From the NCBI GenBank assembly GCA_035489015.1, contig DATHKR010000180.1:51097-115096 (forward strand): DNA of 64,000 bases, written 5' to 3'. The position numbers and the translations under genes were made by a program. How positions within the stretch are numbered: the stretch's first letter is position 1; the number at the start of each line of letters is the position of its first letter. The notes under the pieces are model-generated. The model was given only the letters and a program-made list of their open reading frames with translations. It made no database searches and was not told the origin of the DNA. The stretch is from DATFRY01 sp035489015. Its GTDB lineage: Bacteria > Myxococcota_A > Polyangia > Haliangiales > Haliangiaceae. Of this stretch, positions 45,053 through 55,770 are shown one piece after another.

Positions 45053-45070
45053 CCCGGCGCGGATGCCGGG
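45053..45070. terminator. Hairpin between convergent genes
   Basis: CCCGGC-GCGGAT-GCCGGG is a perfect 6-bp stem directly between the lipase-like stop and the stop of the convergent gene. It lacks a T tract, so termination is only possible. Confidence 0.35.
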
Positions 45071-45730
45071 TCAGCGGAGGCGGCGCTGCTGCTGCACGTC
45101 GCCGTTCGACGGGGCGGACGGGGCGGCCTTCTCCTGCTTGCGCTCGCCCTCGAGCTTGATCCACTTGCGGTCGCGCGCCTGCCACGTCGTCGACTGGATC
45201 TCGCTCTTGGACTTCTCGACGTCACCCTGGTTGCGGCGGATGATCTTCGCCGCGTCGGTGGCGATCGTCTGGCGCAGCTCCTTGGGCATGCGCTTGCCGG
45301 CCACCGAGAAGCTGGTGCTCGGGCTGGGGCTGCCCCGGTGGGAGTCGATGCAGAAGACGTCGAGCTGGAGCTGACGGGTCTCGCCCGGCTGGAGGATGAG
45401 CTCCTGCTGGCTGCTCGGGCTCGCCTTGCTCCCGACCACCGTGAAGGGGCCGGCCGCGCCGAGCCGCTGGGGCGCCTTCTCCGGGTCGCCGCCCGGGACG
45501 AAGTAGATTCCCTCGGCGACGAACTTGGTGCTGGACTTGCCGGTGTTGCGGACGTCCACCACCATCTTGCCGTTGGTGCTGCCGTCGTAGCGAACCACTC
45601 GGATCTTCAGGGTCTCGCCCTTACCTCCCAGGTCGGGGAGGGGGACGAACTTGTCGGCCATGGCGGGCCGTGCCGCGATCGCGGCGAGGAAGAAGGTGGC
45701 GAGGGCGACCCGCCAGACGATGGATTTCAT
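45071..45730 (-). CDS. Exported protein of unknown function
   Basis: A 219-residue protein with a classical signal peptide ending ARPAMA-D near residue 26. A beta-rich domain follows (about 30-120) with short repeats around TGKSSTKFVAEGIYFVPGG, one Cys (DVFCIDSH), and a charged, helical C-terminus rich in Lys, Arg and Gln. The start is MKSIVW at 45730; MRM two codons upstream is also possible. No family is recognised. The C-terminal basic tail (RKQEKAAPS... QQQRRLR) is disordered. Confidence 0.8.
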   Translation of the reverse strand: MKSIVWRVALATFFLAAIAARPAMADKFVPLPDLGGKGETLKIRVVRYDGSTNGKMVVDVRNTGKSSTKFVAEGIYFVPGGDPEKAPQRLGAAGPFTVVGSKASPSSQQELILQPGETRQLQLDVFCIDSHRGSPSPSTSFSVAGKRMPKELRQTIATDAAKIIRRNQGDVEKSKSEIQSTTWQARDRKWIKLEGERKQEKAAPSAPSNGDVQQQRRLR

Positions 45731-45784
45731 GCGCATGGGTACGATCGACCGGTCGAGACGGTCTGTTCCGGTCGGCCTTCCGCC

Positions 45785-46990
45785 TCATGGCGAGAGCGGC
45801 GCGCGGAGGATCACCGGGTTTCGCAGGGTGCCCGGGTCGATGAGCCGACCGTCGCGGCAGCGGCGGAGCTGGCTGTTGGCGATGTAGGCAAACCCGTTGC
45901 CCGCGATGACTCCGGTGGTCGGTGAATCGAAGAGGTCGCTGGCGGCCTCGAGGATCTGCACGCGCGTCACCCGGGTGATGGCGGGATCGAGATCGAGGCG
46001 CACGACGCGGGGGCGGCCATAGCCGTTCTGCACGGCGACGAGCGTGCGCTCGCGGATCGCCAGGCCGTCGATCGCGCCCAGGCTGAGCGCGGGGCCGCGG
46101 CCGAGGCGCCGGCGGGCGCCGGTCTCGACGTCGATGACGGTGATGCCGAGGACGTCGGCGACGAGGAGCCTGGCCGGGCCGGGGACGAATGCGATCCCGT
46201 TGGGATAGGCGAAGGTCCCCGGCGGGATGAACGGCGTGAGCTCGTCGCGGCCGGCGCGCAGCCGGTGGATGCCACCGCCCGCGCTGTCGGTGACGTAGAC
46301 GTCGCCGGCATCCGAGATCGCGATGTCGTTGAGGAGGTGCGTGCCGGCCAGGCGGACATGGCGGCGGAGGGCTCCGGTGCGGGGATCGACCGCGACGAGG
46401 CCCGACCACCCGCCTCCGGACTTCCGCGCCGGGTTGTGCACGGCCCAGAGGAGGCCGCCGGGGCGGGCGTCGATGTGGAGGCCCAGGACCGCGCCGAGGC
46501 CGTCCCGGCCGCTCGGGACCAGATCCGAGGCGACGCCGTCGATCACCCGGACGATCTTCCGCTCGCAGATGCTGCCGAGGAAGTACGCGCCGGTCCGGGG
46601 ATCGAAGGCGATGCCCTCGGGGATGAGCGTCGGCTGGTCGACGACGAAGAGGGGCTCGCTCGAGTGAACGCGCGGCGCCCGCGCCGCGACGCCGCGGGCC
46701 AGGGCGCGATACACGTCGCTGTCGACCAGGCCGGCGAAGTCCTCGTCGAGGACGCCCAGATCCCAGCCGATCGCGTCGAGGCGGGACAGGAGGTCGAGCG
46801 CGCCGTCCGGGTTGCCGCGGGCCCGCTCGACCATCGCGGCGATGTAGAGCGCGCCGCCGTCGCCGCCGTCGGTGGCGAGTCGCTCCTCGGCTGCGTGGGC
46901 CCACGAGAGCTCCTGGGGGACCGGCCGCGCCGTTCCACACGAGATCGCGACGGACAGGCCGATGGCGGTGAGGTGAGTCGCGCCCTTCAT
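45785..46990 (-). CDS. Exported six-bladed propeller (SMP-30/gluconolactonase-like)
   Basis: A 401-residue protein. The lipoprotein-like signal ends SVAISC, and is followed by a short helical region (about 25-85, TPR-like) and an NHL/SMP-30 type propeller (about 110-395) with blades such as IPEGIAFDPRTGAYFLGS, LLNDIAISDAGDVYVTD and YPNGIAFVPG. The metal-binding residues of true SMP-30 lactonases (Glu, Asn, Asp) are compatible (PEGIAFD, NDIAIS, DGLAI), so a lactonase role is possible but unproven. It is divergent from an AraC regulator. Confidence 0.78.
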   Translation of the reverse strand: MKGATHLTAIGLSVAISCGTARPVPQELSWAHAAEERLATDGGDGGALYIAAMVERARGNPDGALDLLSRLDAIGWDLGVLDEDFAGLVDSDVYRALARGVAARAPRVHSSEPLFVVDQPTLIPEGIAFDPRTGAYFLGSICERKIVRVIDGVASDLVPSGRDGLGAVLGLHIDARPGGLLWAVHNPARKSGGGWSGLVAVDPRTGALRRHVRLAGTHLLNDIAISDAGDVYVTDSAGGGIHRLRAGRDELTPFIPPGTFAYPNGIAFVPGPARLLVADVLGITVIDVETGARRRLGRGPALSLGAIDGLAIRERTLVAVQNGYGRPRVVRLDLDPAITRVTRVQILEAASDLFDSPTTGVIAGNGFAYIANSQLRRCRDGRLIDPGTLRNPVILRAPLSP

Positions 46991-47087
46991 GGCCCGCCAG
47001 CATGCCGCGCGGCCGGACGCGCCGCTTTCAGGTTCTTGCGCGGCCATGGCGTCGCACGCGCCGGCGCCGTACATTGGGTCCGCGCCG

Positions 47088-47891
47088 ATGCCACAGGTCG
47101 TCCGGTTCGAATGGGAATCCCTCGCCGTCGTCGACTGGCACTGTCCCGGAGACGCGGTCGGCACCGGCGCGGAGGAACGAGCGCCGGCGTACAAGGTGTC
47201 GATCGGTCGCGTGGGCGCCCATGCCTGCCACTTCTCCGACGGGCAGGTCGCGGCCGATACCGCCGGCCTCCTCCTGATCAACGCCGGCGAGTCGTTCCGC
47301 CCCATCCGCCGCACGCCCGGGCTCGACCGGCGAACGCTGATCTCGCTGTCGGAGAAGGCCATGCGCGATCTGGCGGGCGACGCTGCTCCCCGGTTCCCGC
47401 ACAGGTACGTGCCGCTCAGCGCGGGGGCGGCGCTGGCCCACAACGCGCTCATCGATCGGGCGACGGATCCGCTCGCGGCCCATGAGCTGGCCCTGGCGAT
47501 CGCCAGCGAGGCGTTCGTCGCCGATCGGGCTCCGCGGCCGGTCACCCGCCCGATCCGCGACGCGGTCCACGCCGTCCGTGAGACCCTGGCCGCCCGCTAC
47601 GCCGAGCGGGTCCTCCTCGACGACCTGGCTGCCGCCGTGGCCCTCTCGCCCACGCACCTCAGCCGCAGCTTCCACGCCGTCCTCGGCGTGCGCCTCCACC
47701 ACTACCTCACCCGGGTGCGCCTGCTGGCGGCGCTCGAGCGACTCCGCGGGCAAGCCCGCCCCGACCTCGCCGCCCTCGCGCTCGAGGTCGGCTTCTCGTC
47801 GCACAGCCACCTCACGACCGCGTTCCGCCTGTTCTTCGGCGTTCCGCCGTCGGTCATCCGCGCAGGAATCTGGAAGCGCGCCGCCCGCTGA
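47088..47891 (+). CDS. AraC family transcriptional regulator
   Basis: A 267-residue regulator with an N-terminal cupin-like sensing domain (GRVGAHACHFSDGQVAADTAGLLLINAGESF) and two C-terminal helix-turn-helix motifs (LLDDLAAAVALSPTHLSRSFHAVLG; LAALALEVGFSSHSHLTTAFRLFFGVPP). ATG 47088 precedes conserved sequence; ATG 47046 would add 14 residues. It is followed after 17 bases by an SDR gene on the same strand, probably co-transcribed. The target is unknown. Confidence 0.9.
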   Translation: MPQVVRFEWESLAVVDWHCPGDAVGTGAEERAPAYKVSIGRVGAHACHFSDGQVAADTAGLLLINAGESFRPIRRTPGLDRRTLISLSEKAMRDLAGDAAPRFPHRYVPLSAGAALAHNALIDRATDPLAAHELALAIASEAFVADRAPRPVTRPIRDAVHAVRETLAARYAERVLLDDLAAAVALSPTHLSRSFHAVLGVRLHHYLTRVRLLAALERLRGQARPDLAALALEVGFSSHSHLTTAFRLFFGVPPSVIRAGIWKRAAR

Positions 47892-47908
47892 CGGCGCACG
47901 CTTCGGCC

Positions 47909-48778
47909 GTGCGCATCTTTCTCACCGGGGCCACCGGTCACGTCGGAGCCAGCGTCCTGTCCGCCCTGCGCCGCGCGGGCCATTCGGTCGTCGCCCTGGT
48001 CCGCTCGCCGGCCAGGGCGGAGGCGATCGCAACCGCCGGCGTGACTCCGATCGTCGGCGACCTCGCCGATCCCGACGTCTACGCCGGCGCGGCCGGGTCA
48101 TGCGACGCGATCGTCCACACCGCCTTCGAGTACGGCCCCGCCGGTGAGGAGGACCGCGAGCGCGACGAGCGGGCCGTGGTCGCTCTCCTCGCCTCCGCCA
48201 GCCCTCATTTCGTTTACACCTCGAACGCCTACCTCCTCGACACCACGGGCCGCGAGCCGGTCGACGAGACCGTCGACGTCGCGACCGTCGGGAGGCCGGG
48301 CGGCACCTGGCGATTCGCCCTCGAGCGCCGGGTCCTCGAGGCGCCCATCCCGGCCGCGATCGTCCGACCCGGAATGGTCTACGGCGGTCAGCGCGGGACG
48401 GTGGCGGATCTCTTCGCCGCCCGCGGCAGTCCGATCGAGGCGGGCCCGGTTCGCGCGTCCGTCGTCTACCATCACGATCTGGCGGAGCTCTATCGCCTCG
48501 TGGTGGAGCGCCGGGCCACGGGCATCTTCCACGGCGTCGACGGCCAGCCGTTGCCGGCCTCCGAGCTCGTCCGTCTCGTCACCGAGGCTGGCGCCGGCGA
48601 CCCGCCCGGCGGCCGTCCGGCCCCGCACACACTCGACGTCCTGCACCGCGACCTGGCGGTGACGTCGCCGCGCTCCTTCCACCTCGGCTGGCGCCCGCGC
48701 TTTCCCAGCTTCCGGGACGGCGCACCGACGGCCCGAGCCGAATGGCTTCACCTCCACGACGAGTACGGCGCGCGGTGA
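47909..48778 (+). CDS. NAD-dependent epimerase/dehydratase (extended SDR)
   Basis: A 289-residue oxidoreductase. The NAD-binding motif GATGHVGASVL sits at the N-terminus; an HTAF block and TSNAYLL (strand 5) are seen. The usual active-site YxxxK is not evident: the candidate is WRFALERRVL, so catalysis may be altered. It resembles NAD(P)-binding sugar epimerase-like proteins. It starts with GTG, lies 17 bases after the AraC gene, and ends one base before the convergent gene. Confidence 0.85.
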   Translation: MRIFLTGATGHVGASVLSALRRAGHSVVALVRSPARAEAIATAGVTPIVGDLADPDVYAGAAGSCDAIVHTAFEYGPAGEEDRERDERAVVALLASASPHFVYTSNAYLLDTTGREPVDETVDVATVGRPGGTWRFALERRVLEAPIPAAIVRPGMVYGGQRGTVADLFAARGSPIEAGPVRASVVYHHDLAELYRLVVERRATGIFHGVDGQPLPASELVRLVTEAGAGDPPGGRPAPHTLDVLHRDLAVTSPRSFHLGWRPRFPSFRDGAPTARAEWLHLHDEYGAR

Positions 48779-48779
48779 G

Positions 48780-49370
48780 CTATCGGGCAGCGCCCTGTCC
48801 GTCGCCCGACGGCATTCGCCAGGCGAGGGCGAGCACGGTGCGCGGGTCGCCATACCAGGAGCGCTCGGTGAACAGCGCCTTGACGTTGCTCGCGCCCGAG
48901 AGCTCCAGCAGCTGCTCGAAGAACCCGAGCGTCTGCCACGACGCCGCCTCCTCGGCCGGCATGCCCATGTGATAGCGGATGGCGATCAGCGCCTCGTCCT
49001 CGTGCAGCATGAGGACCTCGAGCGCCTCGAAGTCGAAGTAGGTCGACCGCAGGACGCGGAAGCGATTGATGGTCTCCATCGGATCGCCCGGCGAGACGAG
49101 GTCCGGCTCCGCGTCCTTCAACGGCTCGACCTGCGCTCGCCCCCACATGCGCACCAGCGCCAGGTCGTTGCGCGCGACCAGACGGAGGATCTGGTTGCCC
49201 ATTCGCTCGAACGCGCCCATCGGGTACCAGGCGTCGGGCTCGATCCGGGTCTGGAGGTACGGCAGGTCCTCGGCCGGCAGGAGCTCGGACCAGTCGACCC
49301 CCTTCAGGGCGCGCAGCATGCGCACATAGTCGAGGAAGAGGACGCCCTTCACCCGGTAGGGGGCAAGCAC
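48780..49370 (-). CDS. Conserved hypothetical, possibly a myxobacterial TIGR02265-like protein
   Basis: About 196 residues of a soluble alpha/beta protein beginning VKGVLFLDYVRML with several Trp and Tyr motifs (WYPMGAFERMGNQIL, MLHEDEALIAIRYHM, SWQTLGFFEQLLELSGA). The VKG...F start, central helical part and YFDFEALEV/IRYHM end recall the TIGR02265 family of myxobacteria. This is a tentative match. The start is uncertain (GTG 49370 or 49352). It is divergent from gfa. Confidence 0.7.
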   Translation of the reverse strand: MLAPYRVKGVLFLDYVRMLRALKGVDWSELLPAEDLPYLQTRIEPDAWYPMGAFERMGNQILRLVARNDLALVRMWGRAQVEPLKDAEPDLVSPGDPMETINRFRVLRSTYFDFEALEVLMLHEDEALIAIRYHMGMPAEEAASWQTLGFFEQLLELSGASNVKALFTERSWYGDPRTVLALAWRMPSGDGQGAAR

Positions 49371-49456
49371 GCCGCAGCTTACCCCGGGCTTGCCGACCCG
49401 GTGCCGCCGGGTGCAGTCTCGTGACGAGATCGTCATCACCCAGAAGGGGGGCTCGG

Positions 49457-50032
49457 ATGGCTCATATCGCAATTCATCCCGCCGTCGACAACGGAGTGAA
49501 GCCCGGCGCAAAGGACTTCGCCGGCGGAACGCTGCGGTGCGCATGCGCCAAGGATCCGGTCGAGGTGGTCGTCACCGGGCAGTCCGCGTACAACCACGTG
49601 TGCGGCTGCACCAAGTGCTGGAAGCCCAAGGGGGCGCTCTTCTCGCAGGTCGCGGTCGTCCCGCGCGACAAGGCGCGGGTGAGCAAGAACGCCGACAAGC
49701 TCCAGGTCGTCGACGCCAAGGCGCTCATCGTTCGCCACGCCTGTCGCGAGTGCGGCGTCCACATGCAGGGCCTGGTCGAGAGGGAGAAGCACCCGTTCAC
49801 CGGGTTGACCTTCATCCACACCGAGCTGTCGAAGGACGTGGGCTGGGCGCCCGCCGAGTTCGCCGGGTTCGTCTCCTCGATCATCGAGTCCGGCACGAAG
49901 CCCGACCAGATGGCCGCGGTCCGCGCGCGCGTCAAGGAGCTCGGCCTCGAGCCCTACGACTGCCTCTCGCCCGGCCTGATGGACTACATCGCCACGTTCA
50001 CCGCCAAGGCGTCCGGCGTGCTCGTGGAGTGA
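49457..50032 (+). CDS. gfa: S-(hydroxymethyl)glutathione synthase
   Basis: A 191-residue zinc enzyme that speeds addition of formaldehyde to glutathione. It has the cysteine sets CACA, CGCTKCW and CRECGVH of the GFA family, and matches the overall pattern of Paracoccus Gfa (IHPAVDNGVKPG, FVSSIIESG, EPYDCLSPGLMDYIATF). AAGGGGGG lies 6-7 bases before ATG 49457. No glutathione-dependent formaldehyde dehydrogenase is adjacent. Confidence 0.95.
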   Translation: MAHIAIHPAVDNGVKPGAKDFAGGTLRCACAKDPVEVVVTGQSAYNHVCGCTKCWKPKGALFSQVAVVPRDKARVSKNADKLQVVDAKALIVRHACRECGVHMQGLVEREKHPFTGLTFIHTELSKDVGWAPAEFAGFVSSIIESGTKPDQMAAVRARVKELGLEPYDCLSPGLMDYIATFTAKASGVLVE

Positions 50033-50148
50033 GGTCGACCAGCGCCGAGCCGCGCCCGACCGGCGCCGCCGCCTCCATGAGCGAAGCCGACCGTGATCCC
50101 GTACCTCGAGGCGCCGCCGACCGCGGCCGAGCCGGGGTGATGGCCGTC

Positions 50149-50895
50149 TCAGCTCGCCCGGGACGCCAGCGCCACCGCGTCGGGACCTGCCGGGAAGCGG
50201 AGCTGTCCCGATGAGTCGTTCGCGGCGCGCCACACCGCTTCGGCCACGTCGGACTCGGTCGTCACCAGGGCCGGCTGCCCGATGGAGGCGAAGATCTGCC
50301 GCGCGAAGGGCGCGTAGGCGTCGGGGATCAGCCCCTCCATGCGGAGTGCCCCGTTGCTGGTGAAGCGCGTGGTCGGCGCGTAGCCCGGCTCGACCAGCTT
50401 CACGCGCACGTCGAAGGCCTCGAGCTCGAACGCGAGCGACGCGCTGAACCCCTCGATGGCCATCTTGCTCGCGGTGTAGACGGCGACCAGCGGCATCGGC
50501 GCGAGCGTCGCGCTCGAGGTCACGTTCACCACCACGCCTGATCGGCGCGCACGGAGCTGGGGCAGGACGGCCTGGGTCATGGCCATCACGCCGAAGGTGT
50601 TGGCCTCGAACACCTCGCGCACCGTCGTCATCGGGGTGGCCTCGAAGGCGCCCAGGAGCCCGATACCGGCGTTGTTGACCAGAACGTCGATGGGCGGAGA
50701 GGCCTCGAGCGCGGCCGCGATGCTCGCCGGCCTGGTCACGTCCAGCGCCACGACCCGGAGCCGGTCCGACCGGGGCAGGACTTCACCGCGCGGCGTGCGC
50801 ATGGTCGCGACCACGTTCCAGCCCTGGGCGTGGAAGTGGCGCGCGGTCTCGAGGCCATAGCCCGAGGAACAACCCGTGATGAGCACGGTCTTCAT
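50149..50895 (-). CDS. Classical short-chain dehydrogenase/reductase
   Basis: A 248-residue SDR. It has the cofactor motif TGCSSGYG, the NNAG motif (VLVNNAGIG), catalytic Ser in VTSSATLAPM, and YTASK with the Tyr and Lys of the active site. AAAGGAG lies 6 bases before ATG 50895. It is divergent from the AraC regulator and likely controlled by it (a common arrangement). The substrate is unknown. Confidence 0.92.
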   Translation of the reverse strand: MKTVLITGCSSGYGLETARHFHAQGWNVVATMRTPRGEVLPRSDRLRVVALDVTRPASIAAALEASPPIDVLVNNAGIGLLGAFEATPMTTVREVFEANTFGVMAMTQAVLPQLRARRSGVVVNVTSSATLAPMPLVAVYTASKMAIEGFSASLAFELEAFDVRVKLVEPGYAPTTRFTSNGALRMEGLIPDAYAPFARQIFASIGQPALVTTESDVAEAVWRAANDSSGQLRFPAGPDAVALASRAS

Positions 50896-50959
50896 GTCGA
50901 CTCCTTTGCCGCTGCCGCGACGAGCGCGGCGTTGATGGTGACAACATAGCGGCGCCGTG

Positions 50960-51007
50960 CCGGACTCTCTACCATGCAGCGTCCATGTATTGTTTGCTAG
51001 AGTCCGG
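50960..51007. promoter_or_regulatory. Inverted repeat upstream of the AraC regulator
   Basis: CCGGACTCT (50960-50968) and AGAGTCCGG (50999-51007) are exact inverted repeats 30 bases apart (39 centre to centre), the second ending 3 bases before the GTG. A CCATG pair and TGCTAG lie between. Looping by a dimeric regulator or an mRNA hairpin is possible. Confidence 0.45.
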
Positions 51008-51009
51008 AC

Positions 51010-51906
51010 GTGGGCGACCCCCTATCGGAAGTCATCGCGCTGCTCCGGCCACGCACCGTGTTCTCGAAGCGCATCAGCGGCGCGGGCCGCTGGGGTGTTC
51101 GCTACTCGGAGTTCGGCCAGCCCAGCTTCTGCGCCGTCCTGGAGGGCAGCTGTCGCCTGGCCGTCGACGGCGAACGCGCCTTGACGATCGAGGGGGGCGA
51201 CTTCGTGCTCCTGCCGGCGACGCCGGGCTTCACCCTGTCGGGCTTCGAGCGGGTCAGGCCGGAGCGGATCGACCCGAAGGTGACGACCGCGCCGGCGGAG
51301 GAAGTTCGCCACGGCACCCGCGGTGGACGCCCCGACGTGCGGTTGCTCGGCGGCTACTTCCTGTTCGACTCGCCCGACGCGGCGCTGCTGGTGTCGCTGC
51401 TGCCGGCGGTCGTGCACGTGCGCGGCGTCGAGCGGCTCTCGGTGCTGGTGCGGCTGGTCGGCGATGAATCCATCGAGCGGAGATCGGGGCGCGACCTCGT
51501 GCTCACCCGGCTGGTGGAGGTGCTGCTCATCGAGGCGCTGCGGTCGACTCCGGGGGAAGACGCGCCTCCCGGGCTCCTGCGCGGACTGGCCGATGCGCGG
51601 CTGGCACCGGCGATACGGCAGATGCACGGTCAGCTCGCGCGTTCGTGGACCGTGGCCCAGCTGGCCAGGACGGCGGCGCTCTCGCGCTCGGCGTTCTTCG
51701 ACCGCTTCACCCGCACCGTCGGGCTGACGCCGATGGACTACCTGGCCTCGTGGCGCATGGCGGTCGCGAGAAATCTGCTCCGCCGCCAGGACCTCGGAAT
51801 CGCCGAGGTCGCCGAGCGCGTCGGCTACGCCTCGGCGAGCACCTTCAGCACCGCCTTCAGCCGCCGCGTCGGCCAGCCCCCCGGTCGCTACGCGCGGGCA
51901 GGCTAG
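51010..51906 (+). CDS. AraC family transcriptional regulator (AraC_binding cupin type)
   Basis: A 298-residue regulator with an N-terminal cupin-6 domain (FCAVLEGSCRLAVDGERALTI) and two C-terminal helix-turn-helix units (TVAQLARTAALSRSAFFDRFTRTVGLTPMDYL; LGIAEVAERVGYASASTFSTAFSRRVGQPPGRY). GTG 51010 has a TGCTAG -10-like element 9 bases upstream. It is divergent from the SDR gene. Confidence 0.93.
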   Translation: MGDPLSEVIALLRPRTVFSKRISGAGRWGVRYSEFGQPSFCAVLEGSCRLAVDGERALTIEGGDFVLLPATPGFTLSGFERVRPERIDPKVTTAPAEEVRHGTRGGRPDVRLLGGYFLFDSPDAALLVSLLPAVVHVRGVERLSVLVRLVGDESIERRSGRDLVLTRLVEVLLIEALRSTPGEDAPPGLLRGLADARLAPAIRQMHGQLARSWTVAQLARTAALSRSAFFDRFTRTVGLTPMDYLASWRMAVARNLLRRQDLGIAEVAERVGYASASTFSTAFSRRVGQPPGRYARAG

Positions 51907-51931
51907 GCCACCGGCGAGCCGACCGTTCCTC

Positions 51932-51948
51932 CGCCATGTCCCATGGCG
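51932..51948. promoter_or_regulatory. Perfect 17-bp palindrome CGCCATG-TCC-CATGGCG
   Basis: 7-bp arms with a 3-base spacer, 25 bases after the AraC stop and 83 before the TonB-like gene. A helix with a three-base loop is also possible; there is no T tract. It is an operator or terminator candidate. Confidence 0.4.
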
Positions 51949-52030
51949 AGAACGCTGCGCTGCACGCTGTCAGACAATGCCAGCGTCCGGGCCAACCCGC
52001 GGACCCGCTTTGGTGAACCCATGAGGGGGC

Positions 52031-52903
52031 GTGTTCGACGATCTCGCCGATCATCGAGGGGCAGGGAGGTGGCGGGCGCCGGGGGCAGCGCTGTCGATCG
52101 CGGTCCATGTGGCCGCGCTGGCGGGGTTCTACATCGCGGCGGTGTGGCGGGTGGGGAAGCTCGAGATCGAGGCGACGCCGCTCTTCATCGCGGTTCCCCT
52201 GTCGGCGGCCCACCTGGAGGAGGGGGAGAAGCCATCGCGGCCCGCGGCGGGGCACAAGGGGCCGACGCCGCGGCGCGCGCGCGAGCTCACCCAGGTGAGG
52301 AGGGACGCGGCGCCGCTCGCCGGGCGCGGCGATCCGGTGCCCGATCGCGTGCCCGACGCGGCCCCGAAGGCGGAGGTCGCCCTGATCAGCGACGGCCTCG
52401 AGCTGGCCAGCCGGTGCGGCGCAGGTCCGGGTTGCCTCTCGGCCCTCTTCGTCGACCTGCCCGACGCGGTGTGCGGCGACCGGCGGATCGAGGCCCGCGA
52501 GGAGTGCGACGACGGCAACCGGATGGACCGCGACGGCTGCTCGGCGGAGTGCGCGATCGAGAAGAGGACGGTGGTCGACAACCGGATCATCGAGGGCTAC
52601 CGCATCGCCGGGGACCCGCAGATCCATCCGTCCGAGGACGTGCGCCAGATGATGGTGCTGAACAAGCAGAGCCGCATCCTGGGCGCGGTCAAGATGTGCA
52701 TCTGGCGAGACGGGTCGGTGCTCTCGTTGCAGCTCCTCCGCTCGACCGGATACCGCGAGTACGACCAGCTCCTGCTCTCGAGGATGCGCGGCTGGCACTA
52801 TCGCCCGTACGCGCTGGCCGACGGCACCGCGGTGACCGCGTGCACCGCGGTCGTCTTCGTCTATACCCTGGACATCCGCAAGCAGCGGGTGATGCTCCGC
52901 TGA
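52031..52903 (+). CDS. TonB-like protein with a DUF4215/Cys-rich insertion
   Basis: A 290-residue protein starting with GTG. A short cytosolic part and one membrane span (about 19-41) are followed by a basic linker. A CGD...CDDGN...DGCSAEC module (about 147-176), the DUF4215-like Cys-rich repeat, is followed by a TonB C-terminal domain (GYREYDQLLLSRMRGWHYRPY, ending in the IRKQRV tail). Energy-transducing TonB proteins carry force from ExbBD to outer-membrane receptors. The Cys-rich repeat inside such a protein is unusual. It is convergent with the kinase-STAND gene. Confidence 0.85.
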   Translation: MFDDLADHRGAGRWRAPGAALSIAVHVAALAGFYIAAVWRVGKLEIEATPLFIAVPLSAAHLEEGEKPSRPAAGHKGPTPRRARELTQVRRDAAPLAGRGDPVPDRVPDAAPKAEVALISDGLELASRCGAGPGCLSALFVDLPDAVCGDRRIEAREECDDGNRMDRDGCSAECAIEKRTVVDNRIIEGYRIAGDPQIHPSEDVRQMMVLNKQSRILGAVKMCIWRDGSVLSLQLLRSTGYREYDQLLLSRMRGWHYRPYALADGTAVTACTAVVFVYTLDIRKQRVMLR

Positions 52904-52927
52904 CCGGCTCCGGGCGGGCGCCGGCCG

Positions 52928-55765
<2,838 letters not shown>

Positions 55766-55770
55766 GGGGC

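Noticed and set aside
47909..48778. Pseudogene status of the extended SDR because YxxxK is not evident
   Set aside because: The frame is intact with NAD-binding motif and conserved blocks; atypical SDRs often lack the motif, so I kept it as a gene with a note.
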